DNA of 26,928 bases from Candidatus Caccovivens faecavium (GCA_018715545.1 DVLK01000080.1:1-26928), one strand, 5' to 3'; numbered from the stretch's first letter, positions 6,235 through 15,017 are shown. The notes: generated by a model not told the origin, from the sequence alone. Made by a program: numbers and translations.

Positions 6235-6714
6235 ATGAAAAAAAGTTTTGGGTATTTAGCATCTTTAATCAGTTCAATTGTTACGGGCATAGAGTCCTGT
6301 GTGCTGATTGCGATTATCATAGGACAAGCTATTCTTTTGAAAAGTTTGAGTGACCAAAGTGGGCTTTTGGAGATAGGGCTTAATGCAACAATTTTAACAA
6401 TTTCAATAGTTGCATTTGGGCTTTCTATATATTGTAATAAGCTTCAAAACGATGAGAACTATCTATCTCTATATAAGAACAGGCGCTCTGTATATGCCAC
6501 AATGGTGTTCGACTACATTTTAGCCTTCCTTTTCTTTACCTATTGCTTGATTGAAACGAACATACTTGTTATTGTTTTGTATGTTTTGTGTTTGATACTA
6601 CTAGCGCTTGCAGGTTCATTGTTTTTAGCAGAAACCAATCAATACTTTAAGCAGAAGAAAACGCAACTAGAAGAAAATAATATGTATAAAGAGGAAAAAA
6701 TTGAAACTAAATAA
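6235..6714 (+). CDS. Small four-helix membrane protein, unknown function
   Basis: A 159-aa protein with four hydrophobic segments (about 8-35, 47-66, 88-108 and 110-132), followed by a charged C-terminal tail rich in Lys and Glu. It is predicted to be an integral membrane protein. No family was recognised. ATG 6235 is preceded by TAAGGTGG; an in-frame TTG at 6190 is the promoter -35 box and cannot be the start. The last 14 bases overlap the TTG start of lepA, so the two are probably co-transcribed and translationally coupled. A role linked to translation or to the membrane side of LepA is only a guess from this position. Confidence 0.75.
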   Translation: MKKSFGYLASLISSIVTGIESCVLIAIIIGQAILLKSLSDQSGLLEIGLNATILTISIVAFGLSIYCNKLQNDENYLSLYKNRRSVYATMVFDYILAFLFFTYCLIETNILVIVLYVLCLILLALAGSLFLAETNQYFKQKKTQLEENNMYKEEKIETK

Positions 6715-8506
6715 TAAACGAAATTTTTGTATCATTGCACATATCGACCACGGGAAAAGCACGCTTGCGGACAGGCTTATTGAGATGTCTGGCACAGTAT
6801 CTAAGCGCGATATGCAGTCGCAGATACTTGACAGTATGGACTTGGAGCGCGAAAAGGGCATAACCATTAAACTTGCTCCAACAAGACTTATCTATGAATA
6901 TAATGGTCAGGAATATGAACTAAATTTAATCGACACGCCAGGACATGTCGATTTTACCTATGAGGTGTCGCGCTCGCTTGCCGCTTGTGAGGGCGCGCTT
7001 CTTCTTGTCGATGCGTCACAAGGCGTTGAGGCTCAGACACTTGCAAATACCTTTTTGGCATTAGATAACAATCTTGAAATTATACCAATTATCAACAAAA
7101 TTGACTTGCCTTCCGCGCGCATAGATGAAGCTAAAAAGGAAATTGAAGAGGTAATAGGGCTTGATGCAGAAAACTGCCCTTGCATCTCTGCAAAGGAAGG
7201 GGTGAATATTGAAGCTGTTTTTAAGGCAATAATTGAACAAATTCCGGCTCCAAGTGGCGATGAAAACGGAAAGCTAAAATGCCTTATTTTCGACAGTCAT
7301 TACGATAACTTTAAAGGAGCAATCTGCCTTATTCGTGTCTTTGATGGAAAGGTTAAAAAGGGCGACAGAATTTTGATGATGCAAACACAAAAGGTGTTTG
7401 AGGTAACCGAAGTTGGAATATTTGTGCCGACAACCAAGGAATGTGACATCTTAAAGGCGGGCGATGTTGGATATATCGCTGGCTCCATTAAAACAATAAG
7501 CGATGTCAAGGTCGGTGATACAATAACGAATGCCGACAATCCTATCAGCGAGCCACTTCCTGGCTACAAGGAAGTACAACCAGTTGTCTTTTGTGGTGTA
7601 TTCCCTGTTGATGGCGCAAAGTATGGTGAACTTAAAGACGCTCTCGATAAGCTTAAACTAAATGATGCGAGTTTGCAGTTTTCTCCTGAAAATTCATCGG
7701 CACTAGGCTATGGCTTTCGCTGTGGATTTTTGGGGCTATTACATCTTGAAATCATCACTGAGCGCTTAGAGCGAGAATTTAACTTAGACATCATCACAAC
7801 AGCGCCAAGCGTTTCTTATAATGTGTATAAAACAAACGGCGACTGTTTGGAAATTTCCAACCCATCCAACCTTCCGCCAGCGGTTGAGATAGCAAGGATA
7901 GAAGAGCCTGTCGTTAAAGCCAACATCTTCACTCCACCGAATTATGTGGGTTCCATTATGGAACTATGTCAAGATAAGCGAGGAGTTTACAAAAACATGA
8001 TTTATCTTGACAAGCATAGGGTGGAACTAAACTATCGTTTGCCACTTGGCGAAATAATATATGACTTTTTCGATAGTTTAAAATCGCGAACACATGGTTA
8101 TGCTAGTTTTGACTACGAATTTGACGGCTTTGAAACATCCGATTTAGTCAGAGTAGACATTCTTTTAAATGGAGAAAAATGTGATGCGCTTTCTATGATT
8201 GTGCATAAAGATAAGGCGTATTCGCGTGGAAGAGAACTTGCCGAGCGACTCAAAAAAATAATACCGCGTCAACTCTTTGAAGTGCCAATTCAGGCGTGCA
8301 TAGGCAACAAAATTATCGCACGCGAAACAATTTCGGCGATGCGTAAAGATGTTTTAGCAAAGTGCTATGGCGGAGATATCACAAGAAAGAGAAAACTTCT
8401 TGAAAAACAGAAAGAGGGCAAAAAGCGTATGCGTAAAATTGGCTCAGTGGAAATTCCGTCGGAGGCATTTATGAGCATTTTAAAGTTGGGCGATGATGAA
8501 AAGTAG
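6701..8506 (+). CDS. lepA: Elongation factor 4 (LepA), ribosome back-translocase GTPase
   Basis: A 601-aa translational GTPase of the usual LepA length. EF4 acts on stalled or mistranslocated ribosomes and in ribosome biogenesis. G1 is AHIDHGKST (13-21), the switch threonine lies in REKGITIK, G3 is DTPGH (78-82) and G4 is NKID (132-135). The C-terminal LepA-specific domain is present, with the usual basic stretch ending around RKIGSVEIPSEAF. The start is a TTG at 6701 with GAGGA about six bases upstream; this gives the canonical N-terminus directly before N-F-C-I-I-A-H. It overlaps the membrane-protein gene by 14 bases and hemW by 14 bases, so the three form one unit. The lepA-hemW pair is conserved in Bacillota. 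Confidence 0.98.
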   Translation: MKLNNKRNFCIIAHIDHGKSTLADRLIEMSGTVSKRDMQSQILDSMDLEREKGITIKLAPTRLIYEYNGQEYELNLIDTPGHVDFTYEVSRSLAACEGALLLVDASQGVEAQTLANTFLALDNNLEIIPIINKIDLPSARIDEAKKEIEEVIGLDAENCPCISAKEGVNIEAVFKAIIEQIPAPSGDENGKLKCLIFDSHYDNFKGAICLIRVFDGKVKKGDRILMMQTQKVFEVTEVGIFVPTTKECDILKAGDVGYIAGSIKTISDVKVGDTITNADNPISEPLPGYKEVQPVVFCGVFPVDGAKYGELKDALDKLKLNDASLQFSPENSSALGYGFRCGFLGLLHLEIITERLEREFNLDIITTAPSVSYNVYKTNGDCLEISNPSNLPPAVEIARIEEPVVKANIFTPPNYVGSIMELCQDKRGVYKNMIYLDKHRVELNYRLPLGEIIYDFFDSLKSRTHGYASFDYEFDGFETSDLVRVDILLNGEKCDALSMIVHKDKAYSRGRELAERLKKIIPRQLFEVPIQACIGNKIIARETISAMRKDVLAKCYGGDITRKRKLLEKQKEGKKRMRKIGSVEIPSEAFMSILKLGDDEK

Positions 8507-9638
8507 TGAAAGAATGGCGGATATTGATGTTTTCGAATTTCCGACTGACAAGAACTCTATTTCCATATATATTCACATTCCATTTTGCGAAAGAAAGTGC
8601 AGTTACTGCGCTTTCGTTTCTTTTTGTTTAGATAAAAGCGAGCGCGAAAAATATATAAATTCATTATTAGAAGAAATAGAAAACTTTTCCACAACTAAAA
8701 ATGTTAAAACAATCTATTTAGGTGGTGGCACACCTTCTCTTCTATCGAAATACGAGATTTTTGCGATATTTTCTAAACTTAGAGAGAAATTTGATATAGT
8801 TGAAAATGCTGAAATAACCATTGAAGTCAATCCAAATTCAGTGGATGAAGAAAAGTTGAGGGCGTATAAGGAGGTCGGCATAAATAGAATTAGTGTGGGC
8901 GTGCAGTCGCTTTCAAATAAAACGCTCAAATCTATCGGCAGACTTCACACCAAGGAAGAGGCGATAGAAAAACTTAAACGCATAAAAAAATATTTTGACA
9001 ACATTTCCGCCGACCTAATCTTAGGACTGAGTGGCGAGAAAAGTGTTGTTAAATATGCAAAAAAATTAATTAAATTAAAAGTTAAGCATATCTCTTCATA
9101 TATGCTTGAAGTGCACGAAAACACCAAACTCTACTATGAGGTGCGAGATAAAAAATATCGTCTGCTAGACGAAAAAGGCGTGACAAAGAGTTATGATAAA
9201 CTTGTCAAATTTTTGAAAAAGCGTGGATTTGTGCAATATGAAGTAAGTAATTTTGCTCTTGCTGGCTATGAAAGCAAACATAACCTAAACTATTGGAACT
9301 ATGGCGAGTATGTCGGCTTTGGTGTTTCCTCCCATTCCTTTTTGAGAGGTAGGCGTATTGCAAACGCTGACACTCTTCAAGGCTACTATAAACGCGAGCG
9401 AAAGGAAGAGAAAATTACAAAGAAAATGGAAATTGAAGAGCGAATCATGCTTGGGCTTCGCTGCTATTTAGGTGTAGACATTTCCATATTGAAGAATTTA
9501 GGCTATGATATTCAAAAGAGTGAAAGTTACAGAAAATTTTTAAAAGAAGGTGAGATTGTGGAATATGGTGAAAAATTTTATCTATTGCCAAAATATTTTA
9601 AATTTGCTGACTACTACATTCTCAATCTTTTGCCGTAA
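8493..9638 (+). CDS. hemW: Heme chaperone HemW-like radical SAM protein
   Basis: A 381-aa radical SAM enzyme of the HemN/HemW family. The iron-sulfur motif is C-x3-C-x2-C at Cys32, Cys36 and Cys39 in I-P-F-C-E-R-K-C-S-Y-C-A-F; most family members have D after the last Cys where this has A. The glycine-rich YLGGGTPS follows. The H-N-L-N-Y-W motif at about 262-267 marks HemW, which carries heme, rather than the coproporphyrinogen dehydrogenase HemN. The C-terminal domain starts near I-M-L-G-L-R. ATG 8493 overlaps lepA by 14 bases; ATG 8514 is an alternative start with a weak purine-rich site. No heme synthesis genes are nearby, so use of heme by this organism is unproven. Confidence 0.93.
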   Translation: MMKSSERMADIDVFEFPTDKNSISIYIHIPFCERKCSYCAFVSFCLDKSEREKYINSLLEEIENFSTTKNVKTIYLGGGTPSLLSKYEIFAIFSKLREKFDIVENAEITIEVNPNSVDEEKLRAYKEVGINRISVGVQSLSNKTLKSIGRLHTKEEAIEKLKRIKKYFDNISADLILGLSGEKSVVKYAKKLIKLKVKHISSYMLEVHENTKLYYEVRDKKYRLLDEKGVTKSYDKLVKFLKKRGFVQYEVSNFALAGYESKHNLNYWNYGEYVGFGVSSHSFLRGRRIANADTLQGYYKRERKEEKITKKMEIEERIMLGLRCYLGVDISILKNLGYDIQKSESYRKFLKEGEIVEYGEKFYLLPKYFKFADYYILNLLP

Positions 9639-9771
9639 AAGACGGAAGAGTTTTAAGTTTAAACGACTTATTTAGACTAGAAATTAATATTGATAAATAA
9701 TCAATTTGAAATCAATATGGTTGTAGCAAACTTTTTGAAAGAAAATTTAAGTCTAAAATTATGCAAAAGTG

Positions 9772-9828
9772 TTGACAAATAAAGTTTCAGATGATATAAT
9801 ACAAAATGTAAAGCAAAATCACTTTACA
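9772..9828 (+). promoter_or_regulatory. Consensus promoter and leader hairpin before ylxM-ffh
   Basis: TTGACA (9772-9777) and TATAAT (9795-9800) are 17 bases apart. Just after the expected start of transcription, TGTAAAG (9808-9814) and CTTTACA (9822-9828) form a 7-bp inverted repeat that could be an operator or a 5' mRNA stem. The gap 9639-9770 shows no clear terminator. Confidence 0.85.
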
Positions 9829-9840
9829 AAGGTTGAAAGT

Positions 9841-10170
9841 ATGGCAAAGTTAAAACTTAATGATTTTGTAAGGTATGGCAAACTCTTCGAAGAGTATTCG
9901 GCGCTATTAAGCGAAGATAGGCAAGGCATCATGCGGCTATATTTTGATTACAACATGACGCTTGCAGAGATTTCGGCGGAGCGTGGAATATCGCGACAGG
10001 CAGTCAAAGACGCCATAACAAAATCGTGCGAAAAGTTAGATTATTATGAAAATAACCTTAAAAATTGCCAAAAAAAAGAAAAAATATTGAAAGAACTTGA
10101 AGAAATACGAAATATAAACAATTTAAAAGAAATAAAATTAAAAGTCGAAGAAATTATAGGAGAAATTTAA
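9841..10170 (+). CDS. ylxM: YlxM/UPF0122 family HTH protein, SRP-associated
   Basis: A 109-aa protein of the YlxM (p13) family, the usual length. It has a sigma-70 region 4-like HTH: L-S-E-D-R-Q-G-I-M-R-L-Y-F followed by M-T-L-A-E-I-S-A-E-R-G-I-S-R-Q-A-V. A coiled, lysine/glutamate-rich C-terminus follows. In Bacillota ylxM lies directly before ffh and is thought to modulate the SRP pathway. ATG 9841 is used: an in-frame GTG at 9769 overlaps the promoter boxes and is rejected. The stop overlaps the ffh start by one base, consistent with translational coupling. Confidence 0.95.
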   Translation: MAKLKLNDFVRYGKLFEEYSALLSEDRQGIMRLYFDYNMTLAEISAERGISRQAVKDAITKSCEKLDYYENNLKNCQKKEKILKELEEIRNINNLKEIKLKVEEIIGEI

Positions 10171-11480
10171 TGGCATTATTTTCTAGCCTACAAGAGAAAT
10201 TTAATCACATCTTTTCTAAACTAACAAAACGCGGAAAACTCACTGAACTTGAAATCAAAGAGGCAATGCGTGAAGTCAGAATTGCACTCTTAGAAGCCGA
10301 TGTGAACTATATTGTTGCCAAAAACTTCGTCAATTCCGTTTCACAAAAGGCACTTGGTGAAGAGGTTATGAAAAGTTTGACGCCAGGGCAGATGGTGATT
10401 AAAATCGTTAGAGATGAACTCACCGCTCTTATGAGTAGCACCGACCAAAAACTTAATCTTTCGTCTAATCCAACCATCATCATGATGTGTGGGCTTCAAG
10501 GTGCGGGCAAGACTACAATGTGCGGAAAACTTGGCGCATATTTAAAAAAGAGTGGTAGGAAAGTGCTACTTGTGGCGTGCGATATATATAGACCAGCGGC
10601 AATCAATCAACTTCAAGTTGTGGGCAAACAAGCAAATTGCGAGGTGTTTGAGCGTGGTACACAAAATCCAGTAAAGACCGCAAAGCAAGCAGTGGAACAC
10701 GCAAAGAAGCAAGGCTTTGATGTTGTCATTATTGACACGGCAGGCAGACTTCATATCAACGAAGAATTGATGAACGAACTTAAAAACATCAAAAGCGAGG
10801 TTAAACCTCAGGAAATACTTTTGGTTGTTGATGCGATGACAGGTCAGGACGCTGTGACGATAAGTGAAAGTTTTAATAAAGACCTAGACATCAGCGGTGT
10901 TATTCTCACAAAACTTGACGGCGACACGCGTGGCGGTGCGGCACTTTCCATTAAAGCTATCACGGGCAAACCAATCAAATTTTCAGGTGTTGGCGAAAAA
11001 ATAGGAGATATCGAGCCTTTCCATCCAGACAGAATTGCCTCGCGAATACTCGGTATGGGAGATGTATTATCACTAATCGAAAAGGCGCAAGAGGCTGTCA
11101 GCGAAGAAGAGGCGAGAAAGTTGGAAGAAAAATTCCGCGAGAATTCCTTCACCTTTGAGGACTACCTTGTGCAAATGGAGAACCTCAAAAAAATGGGCAG
11201 CCTTAACGACATTGTGCGAATGATACCAGGAGTTGGCAACAAACTTAAAGGTGTCAATATTGACGAAAGCCAACTTGCGGTCAATAAGGCAATCATTCAA
11301 AGTATGACTAAGGAAGAGCGTTTGAACCCAGACATCATCAAGGCTTCAAGGCGTAAGCGTATTGCTGACGGCAGTGGCACAAGCATACAACAAGTCAACC
11401 AACTTTTGAAGCAGTTTGAACAATCGAAAGAGATGATGAAACAACTTAAAAATAAGCGTGGACTTAGAGGATTGTTTTAG
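10170..11480 (+). CDS. ffh: Signal recognition particle GTPase Ffh (SRP54)
   Basis: A 436-aa protein that, with SRP RNA, binds signal peptides emerging from the ribosome and delivers the complex to FtsY at the membrane. The N-terminal helical domain (1-95) is followed by the G domain with P-loop GLQGAGKTT (108-116), DTAGRLH near 190 and TKLDGD near 246. The M domain (about 300-436) is methionine-rich, with S-R-R-K-R-I-A-D-G-S-G for SRP RNA binding and a basic C-terminus. It has a GGAG site just upstream and overlaps ylxM by one base. No SRP RNA gene was found in the window. Confidence 0.98.
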   Translation: MALFSSLQEKFNHIFSKLTKRGKLTELEIKEAMREVRIALLEADVNYIVAKNFVNSVSQKALGEEVMKSLTPGQMVIKIVRDELTALMSSTDQKLNLSSNPTIIMMCGLQGAGKTTMCGKLGAYLKKSGRKVLLVACDIYRPAAINQLQVVGKQANCEVFERGTQNPVKTAKQAVEHAKKQGFDVVIIDTAGRLHINEELMNELKNIKSEVKPQEILLVVDAMTGQDAVTISESFNKDLDISGVILTKLDGDTRGGAALSIKAITGKPIKFSGVGEKIGDIEPFHPDRIASRILGMGDVLSLIEKAQEAVSEEEARKLEEKFRENSFTFEDYLVQMENLKKMGSLNDIVRMIPGVGNKLKGVNIDESQLAVNKAIIQSMTKEERLNPDIIKASRRKRIADGSGTSIQQVNQLLKQFEQSKEMMKQLKNKRGLRGLF

Positions 11481-11608
11481 TCATTAAAAACAAAAAAATA
11501 TTAAATTAAAAACTCAACTAAAAAATGAAAATGCAAAAAATAATCGAAAAATAATAAAAAATTAATTTAGTTAAAACATTAATAATCACAAAATATTTAA
11601 TTATTAGG

Positions 11609-11636
11609 TATATTCTGGCGAAAGTCAGTTTATATA
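11609..11636 (+). promoter_or_regulatory. GNRA-type hairpin in the AT-rich leader of rpsP
   Basis: CTGGC (11615-11619), loop GAAA and GTCAG (11624-11628) form a stem with a tetraloop, extended by flanking TATAT and ATATA. It is the only GC-containing island in 11481-11752, which is otherwise extremely AT-rich and gene-free. It could be a leader element or an mRNA-stability stem. Confidence 0.4.
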
Positions 11637-11764
11637 TAAAAAGTTTTAAAAATAAAAAAATGAATTAAAAATAGCAAAAAAAATCAAAAACAATTAAGTT
11701 TTTAGTGCATTTTTTTTAATTTTTAGAACTAAAACTAAGGAATTTTATTAAAAGGAGAAAGAAA

Positions 11765-12022
11765 ATGGCTGTTAAAATTAGATTGACAAGACTTGGAGAT
11801 AAAAAGTCACCATTCTATCGTGTTGTTGTTGCAGATTCTAAGAGCCCAAGAGATGGCAAATTCATCGACATTCTTGGAACTTACAATCCTCTCACAAATC
11901 CAGCAGAGATCAAGATTGACAATGAAAAAGCAACAAAATGGCTCAAAAATGGTGCTCTTCCAACTGAAACTGCAAAGTCAATTTTAGTTAAGAGTGGCGT
12001 TATAAGTCAAGAAAATAAATAA
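11765..12022 (+). CDS. rpsP: 30S ribosomal protein S16
   Basis: An 85-aa protein matching S16 end to end: M-A-V-K-I-R-L-T-R-L-G, then S-P-F-Y-R-V-V-V-A-D-S-K-S-P-R-D-G and I-L-G-T-Y-N-P-L. S16 is an early assembly protein of the small subunit. AAAGGAGA lies seven bases upstream of the ATG. The gene begins the rpsP-khpA-rimM-trmD cluster, with khpA starting ten bases after its stop. Confidence 0.98.
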   Translation: MAVKIRLTRLGDKKSPFYRVVVADSKSPRDGKFIDILGTYNPLTNPAEIKIDNEKATKWLKNGALPTETAKSILVKSGVISQENK

Positions 12023-12032
12023 GGAGAAATAA

Positions 12033-12263
12033 ATGCAAAAGTTACTTGAACTCTTGGTTAAAACACTTGTCACAAATGAAGATAAGGTTGAAGTGACAGT
12101 GGATGAACAAGAAAAACAAATCACTTTTAATGTTGTTGTTGATGAAAGCGACATCGGCAAAGTGATAGGTAAAAATGGTAAAATGGCAAACTCCATAAGA
12201 ACCATAATAAAGTCCATCGGTGCGAAAGAACATAAAAAAGTTTTCGTTAAGTTTGGAGACTAA
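12033..12263 (+). CDS. khpA: KhpA (YlqC) KH-domain RNA-binding protein
   Basis: A 76-aa single KH-domain protein. The G-x-x-G loop is I-G-K-V-I-G-K-N-G-K-M (about 44-54). KhpA pairs with KhpB in Bacillota to bind RNAs and affect cell elongation and division. It has AAGGAGA directly upstream, follows rpsP by ten bases, and its end contains the ribosome site for rimM. Length and order (rpsP-khpA-rimM) are as usual for the phylum. Confidence 0.95.
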   Translation: MQKLLELLVKTLVTNEDKVEVTVDEQEKQITFNVVVDESDIGKVIGKNGKMANSIRTIIKSIGAKEHKKVFVKFGD

Positions 12264-12264
12264 T

Positions 12265-12768
12265 TTGGAATTTTTGTGCGTTGGTAAAATTGTCAAACCG
12301 CAGGGTATAAAGGGGGAAGTGAAAATCCTTCCGCTAGTTGATATCCCTGCGATTTTTAATGGCAAACATAAATTATACTTAGATAAAAAAGAGGCGGAAC
12401 TTTCAAAATGCACCTACCGCCTTGGCTTTGCCTATGCCACTTTCAAGGAAATTCCAGATAGAAACACGGCAGAAAAATATCGCAATGTGGAAGTCTACAT
12501 AGATAAGGAAGAATTCTATAAAATTCCGTCAAATTCGGTGCTTGTCGAGGACTTAATCGGAGAGCAACTTTTAGATGAGAATGGCGAGTATGTTGGGCAA
12601 ATACAAGGGGTAGACAACTTCGGCTTTGATGATATGATCATAATAAAAGATGGTGATGAGAGAGTCTATCAACTTCCATTTGTTGGGGACATCTTTAAAA
12701 ATGACGGCGAAAAGTTCTATGTGATAAGAAAGGAATACGAGGGGGCTAAGACTGACTATGAAAATTGA
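12265..12768 (+). CDS. rimM: Ribosome maturation factor RimM
   Basis: A 167-aa protein that helps assemble the 30S head by acting with S19. The N-terminal RimM domain (about 1-85) begins F-L-C-V-G-K-I-V-K-P-Q-G-I-K-G-E-V-K, and a C-terminal PRC-barrel (about 90-165) contains the V-E-D-L-I-G segment. The start is a TTG at 12265, two bases after the khpA stop, with GGAG at 12255-12258 six bases upstream. A longer frame upstream would run inside khpA and lacks a better site. It overlaps trmD by 11 bases. Confidence 0.95.
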   Translation: MEFLCVGKIVKPQGIKGEVKILPLVDIPAIFNGKHKLYLDKKEAELSKCTYRLGFAYATFKEIPDRNTAEKYRNVEVYIDKEEFYKIPSNSVLVEDLIGEQLLDENGEYVGQIQGVDNFGFDDMIIIKDGDERVYQLPFVGDIFKNDGEKFYVIRKEYEGAKTDYEN

Positions 12769-13429
12769 TATTTTAACCCTTTTTCCTGATATGTTTGCTC
12801 CACTTAAAGAGAGCATAATAAAAAGAGCGGTTGATAAAAAACTTTTGGAGATAAATATTGTTGATATTCGTGAGTTTTCAAAGGATAAACATAAAAAGTG
12901 CGATGACTATCCTTTCGGCGGTGGTGCGGGCATGCTTATGCAAGTTGAACCACTATATTACGCCATAAAGAGCGTGCAAGATGAAAAAAGTAAACTTATC
13001 TTTCCTTCACCACAGGGCAAAGTGTTTAATCAAAACATGGCGAAAGAATTAAGCGAAGAAGAGCATCTTGTCTTTATCTGTGGACACTATGAGGGAGTGG
13101 ATGAGAGGATTTTTGAACTTTTTGCTATTGAAGAAATTTCTCTTGGTGACTTTATCTTAACAGGCGGAGAACTGCCAAGCATGGTTATGGTCGATGCAAT
13201 TTCGCGCTTAGTTGATGGTGTGATAAGCCGTGAGAGTTTGGAAAATGAGAGTTTTTCGAATGGGCTACTTGAATATCCGCAATACACCAGGCCCTCTTCA
13301 TTTATGGGTTTGGATGTTCCAGAGGTTTTGCTCTCTGGCAATCATCAAGAGATTGAAAAGTGGAGAAATGAACAAAGCTTAAAACGCACAAAAGAGCGAA
13401 GAAAAGATTTATTGAAAAACAAAAAATAA
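12758..13429 (+). CDS. trmD: tRNA (guanine-37-N1)-methyltransferase TrmD
   Basis: A 223-aa SPOUT methyltransferase that makes m1G37 in tRNAs to prevent frameshifting. Motifs include Y-P-F-G-G-G-A-G-M (51-59), G-H-Y-E-G-V-D-E-R (109-117) and S-L-G-D-F-I-L-T-G-G-E (128-138), which form the trefoil knot and SAM site. The C-terminal helical domain is a little shorter than in enzymes of about 240-250 aa. ATG 12758 lies within the end of rimM. In many Bacillota rplS follows trmD directly. Here only 131 AT-rich bases separate it from rbgA. Confidence 0.97.
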   Translation: MKIDILTLFPDMFAPLKESIIKRAVDKKLLEINIVDIREFSKDKHKKCDDYPFGGGAGMLMQVEPLYYAIKSVQDEKSKLIFPSPQGKVFNQNMAKELSEEEHLVFICGHYEGVDERIFELFAIEEISLGDFILTGGELPSMVMVDAISRLVDGVISRESLENESFSNGLLEYPQYTRPSSFMGLDVPEVLLSGNHQEIEKWRNEQSLKRTKERRKDLLKNKK

Positions 13430-13560
13430 TAATTTTTAATAATTTTTCACGATTTTTTCGCATTTTTATAATATTTTAGGTATTTTTTTGTTTTTTTAAT
13501 TAATTTTTTAAATAATTTTCTTTTGTTTAGAAAATTGACATAAAAATATTTGGAGAGAGT

Positions 13561-14370
13561 ATGAAGATAAATTGGTTTCCTGGACATATGCATAAGGCAC
13601 TAAAAGAGATAAAGGAAGAACTTAAAAAAGTTGATGTTGTCCTTTATGTGCTTGACGCACGCATTCCGCTCTCTTCGCTAAATCCAAAACTTGATGAACT
13701 CTCTGAAAATAAGCCAGTGCTTTACATATTAAATAAGATTGATATTGCCGATGAAAAGAGAGTTGGCTTTTTAAAAGAAAATTTTAAGCGCGAAAATAAG
13801 GACTATATTTTATATAATTCTAACTTTTCAAAAAACACCTTGATCTTAGACAAGATTAAAAAGTTGGCGTATAAGAAGGTGGAAAAATATAAAGCGAAAG
13901 GAGTTAAGCCGACGATAAGATGTATGGTTGTGGGCGTGCCAAATAGTGGCAAAAGTTCGCTGGTCAATAATCTATGCAAAAAGGCAAAAGCGGTCACGGG
14001 TAACAAGGCGGGTGTGACAAAGAGTGGGCAGTGGCTTAATGCTGGGGACGGCGTTGAAGTGTTCGACACTCCTGGCACGCTCTATCCAAACATTGAAAAT
14101 GAAGATGTGGCAAAAAAACTTGCTTATGTTGGCAGTGTGCGTGATGAAGTTTTAGAGTTTAATAGTCTAGCGGAAGATTTACTAAAACTTCTCAAAGAGA
14201 AATATCCACAAAATATTGAAAAGAGATATCCGAATTGCCAGACTGTTTTGGACATTGCAAAATTTAGAAAATTTGTGCTTGCTGGGGGCGAAGTCGACTT
14301 GGAGCGCGCTTCCTATATGCTTGTTGATGATTTCAGAAAGGGCAGACTTGGCAAGATGACACTAGATTGA
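13561..14370 (+). CDS. rbgA: Ribosome biogenesis GTPase RbgA (YlqF)
   Basis: A 269-aa circularly permuted GTPase needed for late 50S assembly. G motifs appear in the permuted order: G4 NKID (58-61), G1 GVPNSGKS (125-132) and G3 DTPG (169-172). The N-terminus I-N-W-F-P-G-H-M is diagnostic. A C-terminal helical RNA-binding region includes D-F-R-K-G-R-L-G. GGAGAG lies just upstream of ATG 13561. The 243 bases after it are very AT-rich and hold no gene; rnhB, a frequent neighbour, is absent. Confidence 0.96.
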   Translation: MKINWFPGHMHKALKEIKEELKKVDVVLYVLDARIPLSSLNPKLDELSENKPVLYILNKIDIADEKRVGFLKENFKRENKDYILYNSNFSKNTLILDKIKKLAYKKVEKYKAKGVKPTIRCMVVGVPNSGKSSLVNNLCKKAKAVTGNKAGVTKSGQWLNAGDGVEVFDTPGTLYPNIENEDVAKKLAYVGSVRDEVLEFNSLAEDLLKLLKEKYPQNIEKRYPNCQTVLDIAKFRKFVLAGGEVDLERASYMLVDDFRKGRLGKMTLD

Positions 14371-14613
14371 TCGGTTAAATTTTATGCTATAAAAATTAAA
14401 AATAAAATTAAAAAGAAGATAAAATATTTTTAATAATTAAAATAAAAAAATATAACTCATTTAAATTTAAAAGTTGCTAGACATTTAATTTAATTTTTTT
14501 ATAAAACCAAAAATCAAGTGAATATAAATTTCAAATAAAAAATATCGAAAACAAGCAAAAAAACAATAAAAAATCTCAAAAATACAAAAAAATCGCAAAA
14601 AAAAGAGAAAAAT

Positions 14614-14961
14614 ATGAAAAAAATAAATAAAATCTGCGGAACTATCGGTGAAATTGATGCGGAGAAGTATCTGAAAGATAAAGGTTATGTCATTGTTGCC
14701 ACGAACTATCGTAATCGTTTGGGCGAGATTGATATTATTGCGAAAGATAAAAATGTCTTAGTTTTTGTGGAGGTTAAAAGCCGTGCCACGCTTGCCTTTG
14801 GGCGTCCATATGAAGCGGTGGACGGAAGAAAGCAATATAAAATTAGAAAAGTGGCAGAACTTTATCTTTTGAGCACCAACAACTACTATGCCGATGTTCG
14901 CTTTGATGTTATCGAGATTTTAGGCGATGAAATCAATCATATCATAAATGCGTTTGAGTGA
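14614..14961 (+). CDS. YraN/UPF0102 family endonuclease-like protein
   Basis: A 115-aa protein of the YraN family (restriction-endonuclease-like PD-(D/E)XK fold), often found after rbgA/rnhB. The core reads R-L-G-E-I-D-I-I-A-K (36-45) and V-F-V-E-V-K-S-R (50-57), giving the Glu-Asp...Glu-x-Lys catalytic pattern. Then F-G-R-P-Y-E-A-V-D follows. The biological role of the family is not settled. The start at 14614 has a weak A-rich upstream site (AAGAG). A terminator follows the gene. Confidence 0.92.
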   Translation: MKKINKICGTIGEIDAEKYLKDKGYVIVATNYRNRLGEIDIIAKDKNVLVFVEVKSRATLAFGRPYEAVDGRKQYKIRKVAELYLLSTNNYYADVRFDVIEILGDEINHIINAFE

Positions 14962-14987
14962 TTGTTTGAAAAAATTTTTATAAGATT

Positions 14988-15017
14988 AAAAATAGCGAAA
15001 AAGTTTGCTATTTTTTA
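14988..15017 (+). terminator. Intrinsic terminator after yraN
   Basis: AAAAATAGC (14988-14996) pairs with GCTATTTTT (15007-15015) and runs into a T-rich tail. Confidence 0.75.

Noticed and set aside
9769..9840. Longer start (GTG 9769) for ylxM
   Set aside because: The segment contains both promoter boxes; ATG 9841 gives the family length of about 110 aa.
12220..12264. Upstream start for rimM inside khpA
   Set aside because: TTG 12265 has GGAG at a good distance and gives the normal RimM N-terminus.
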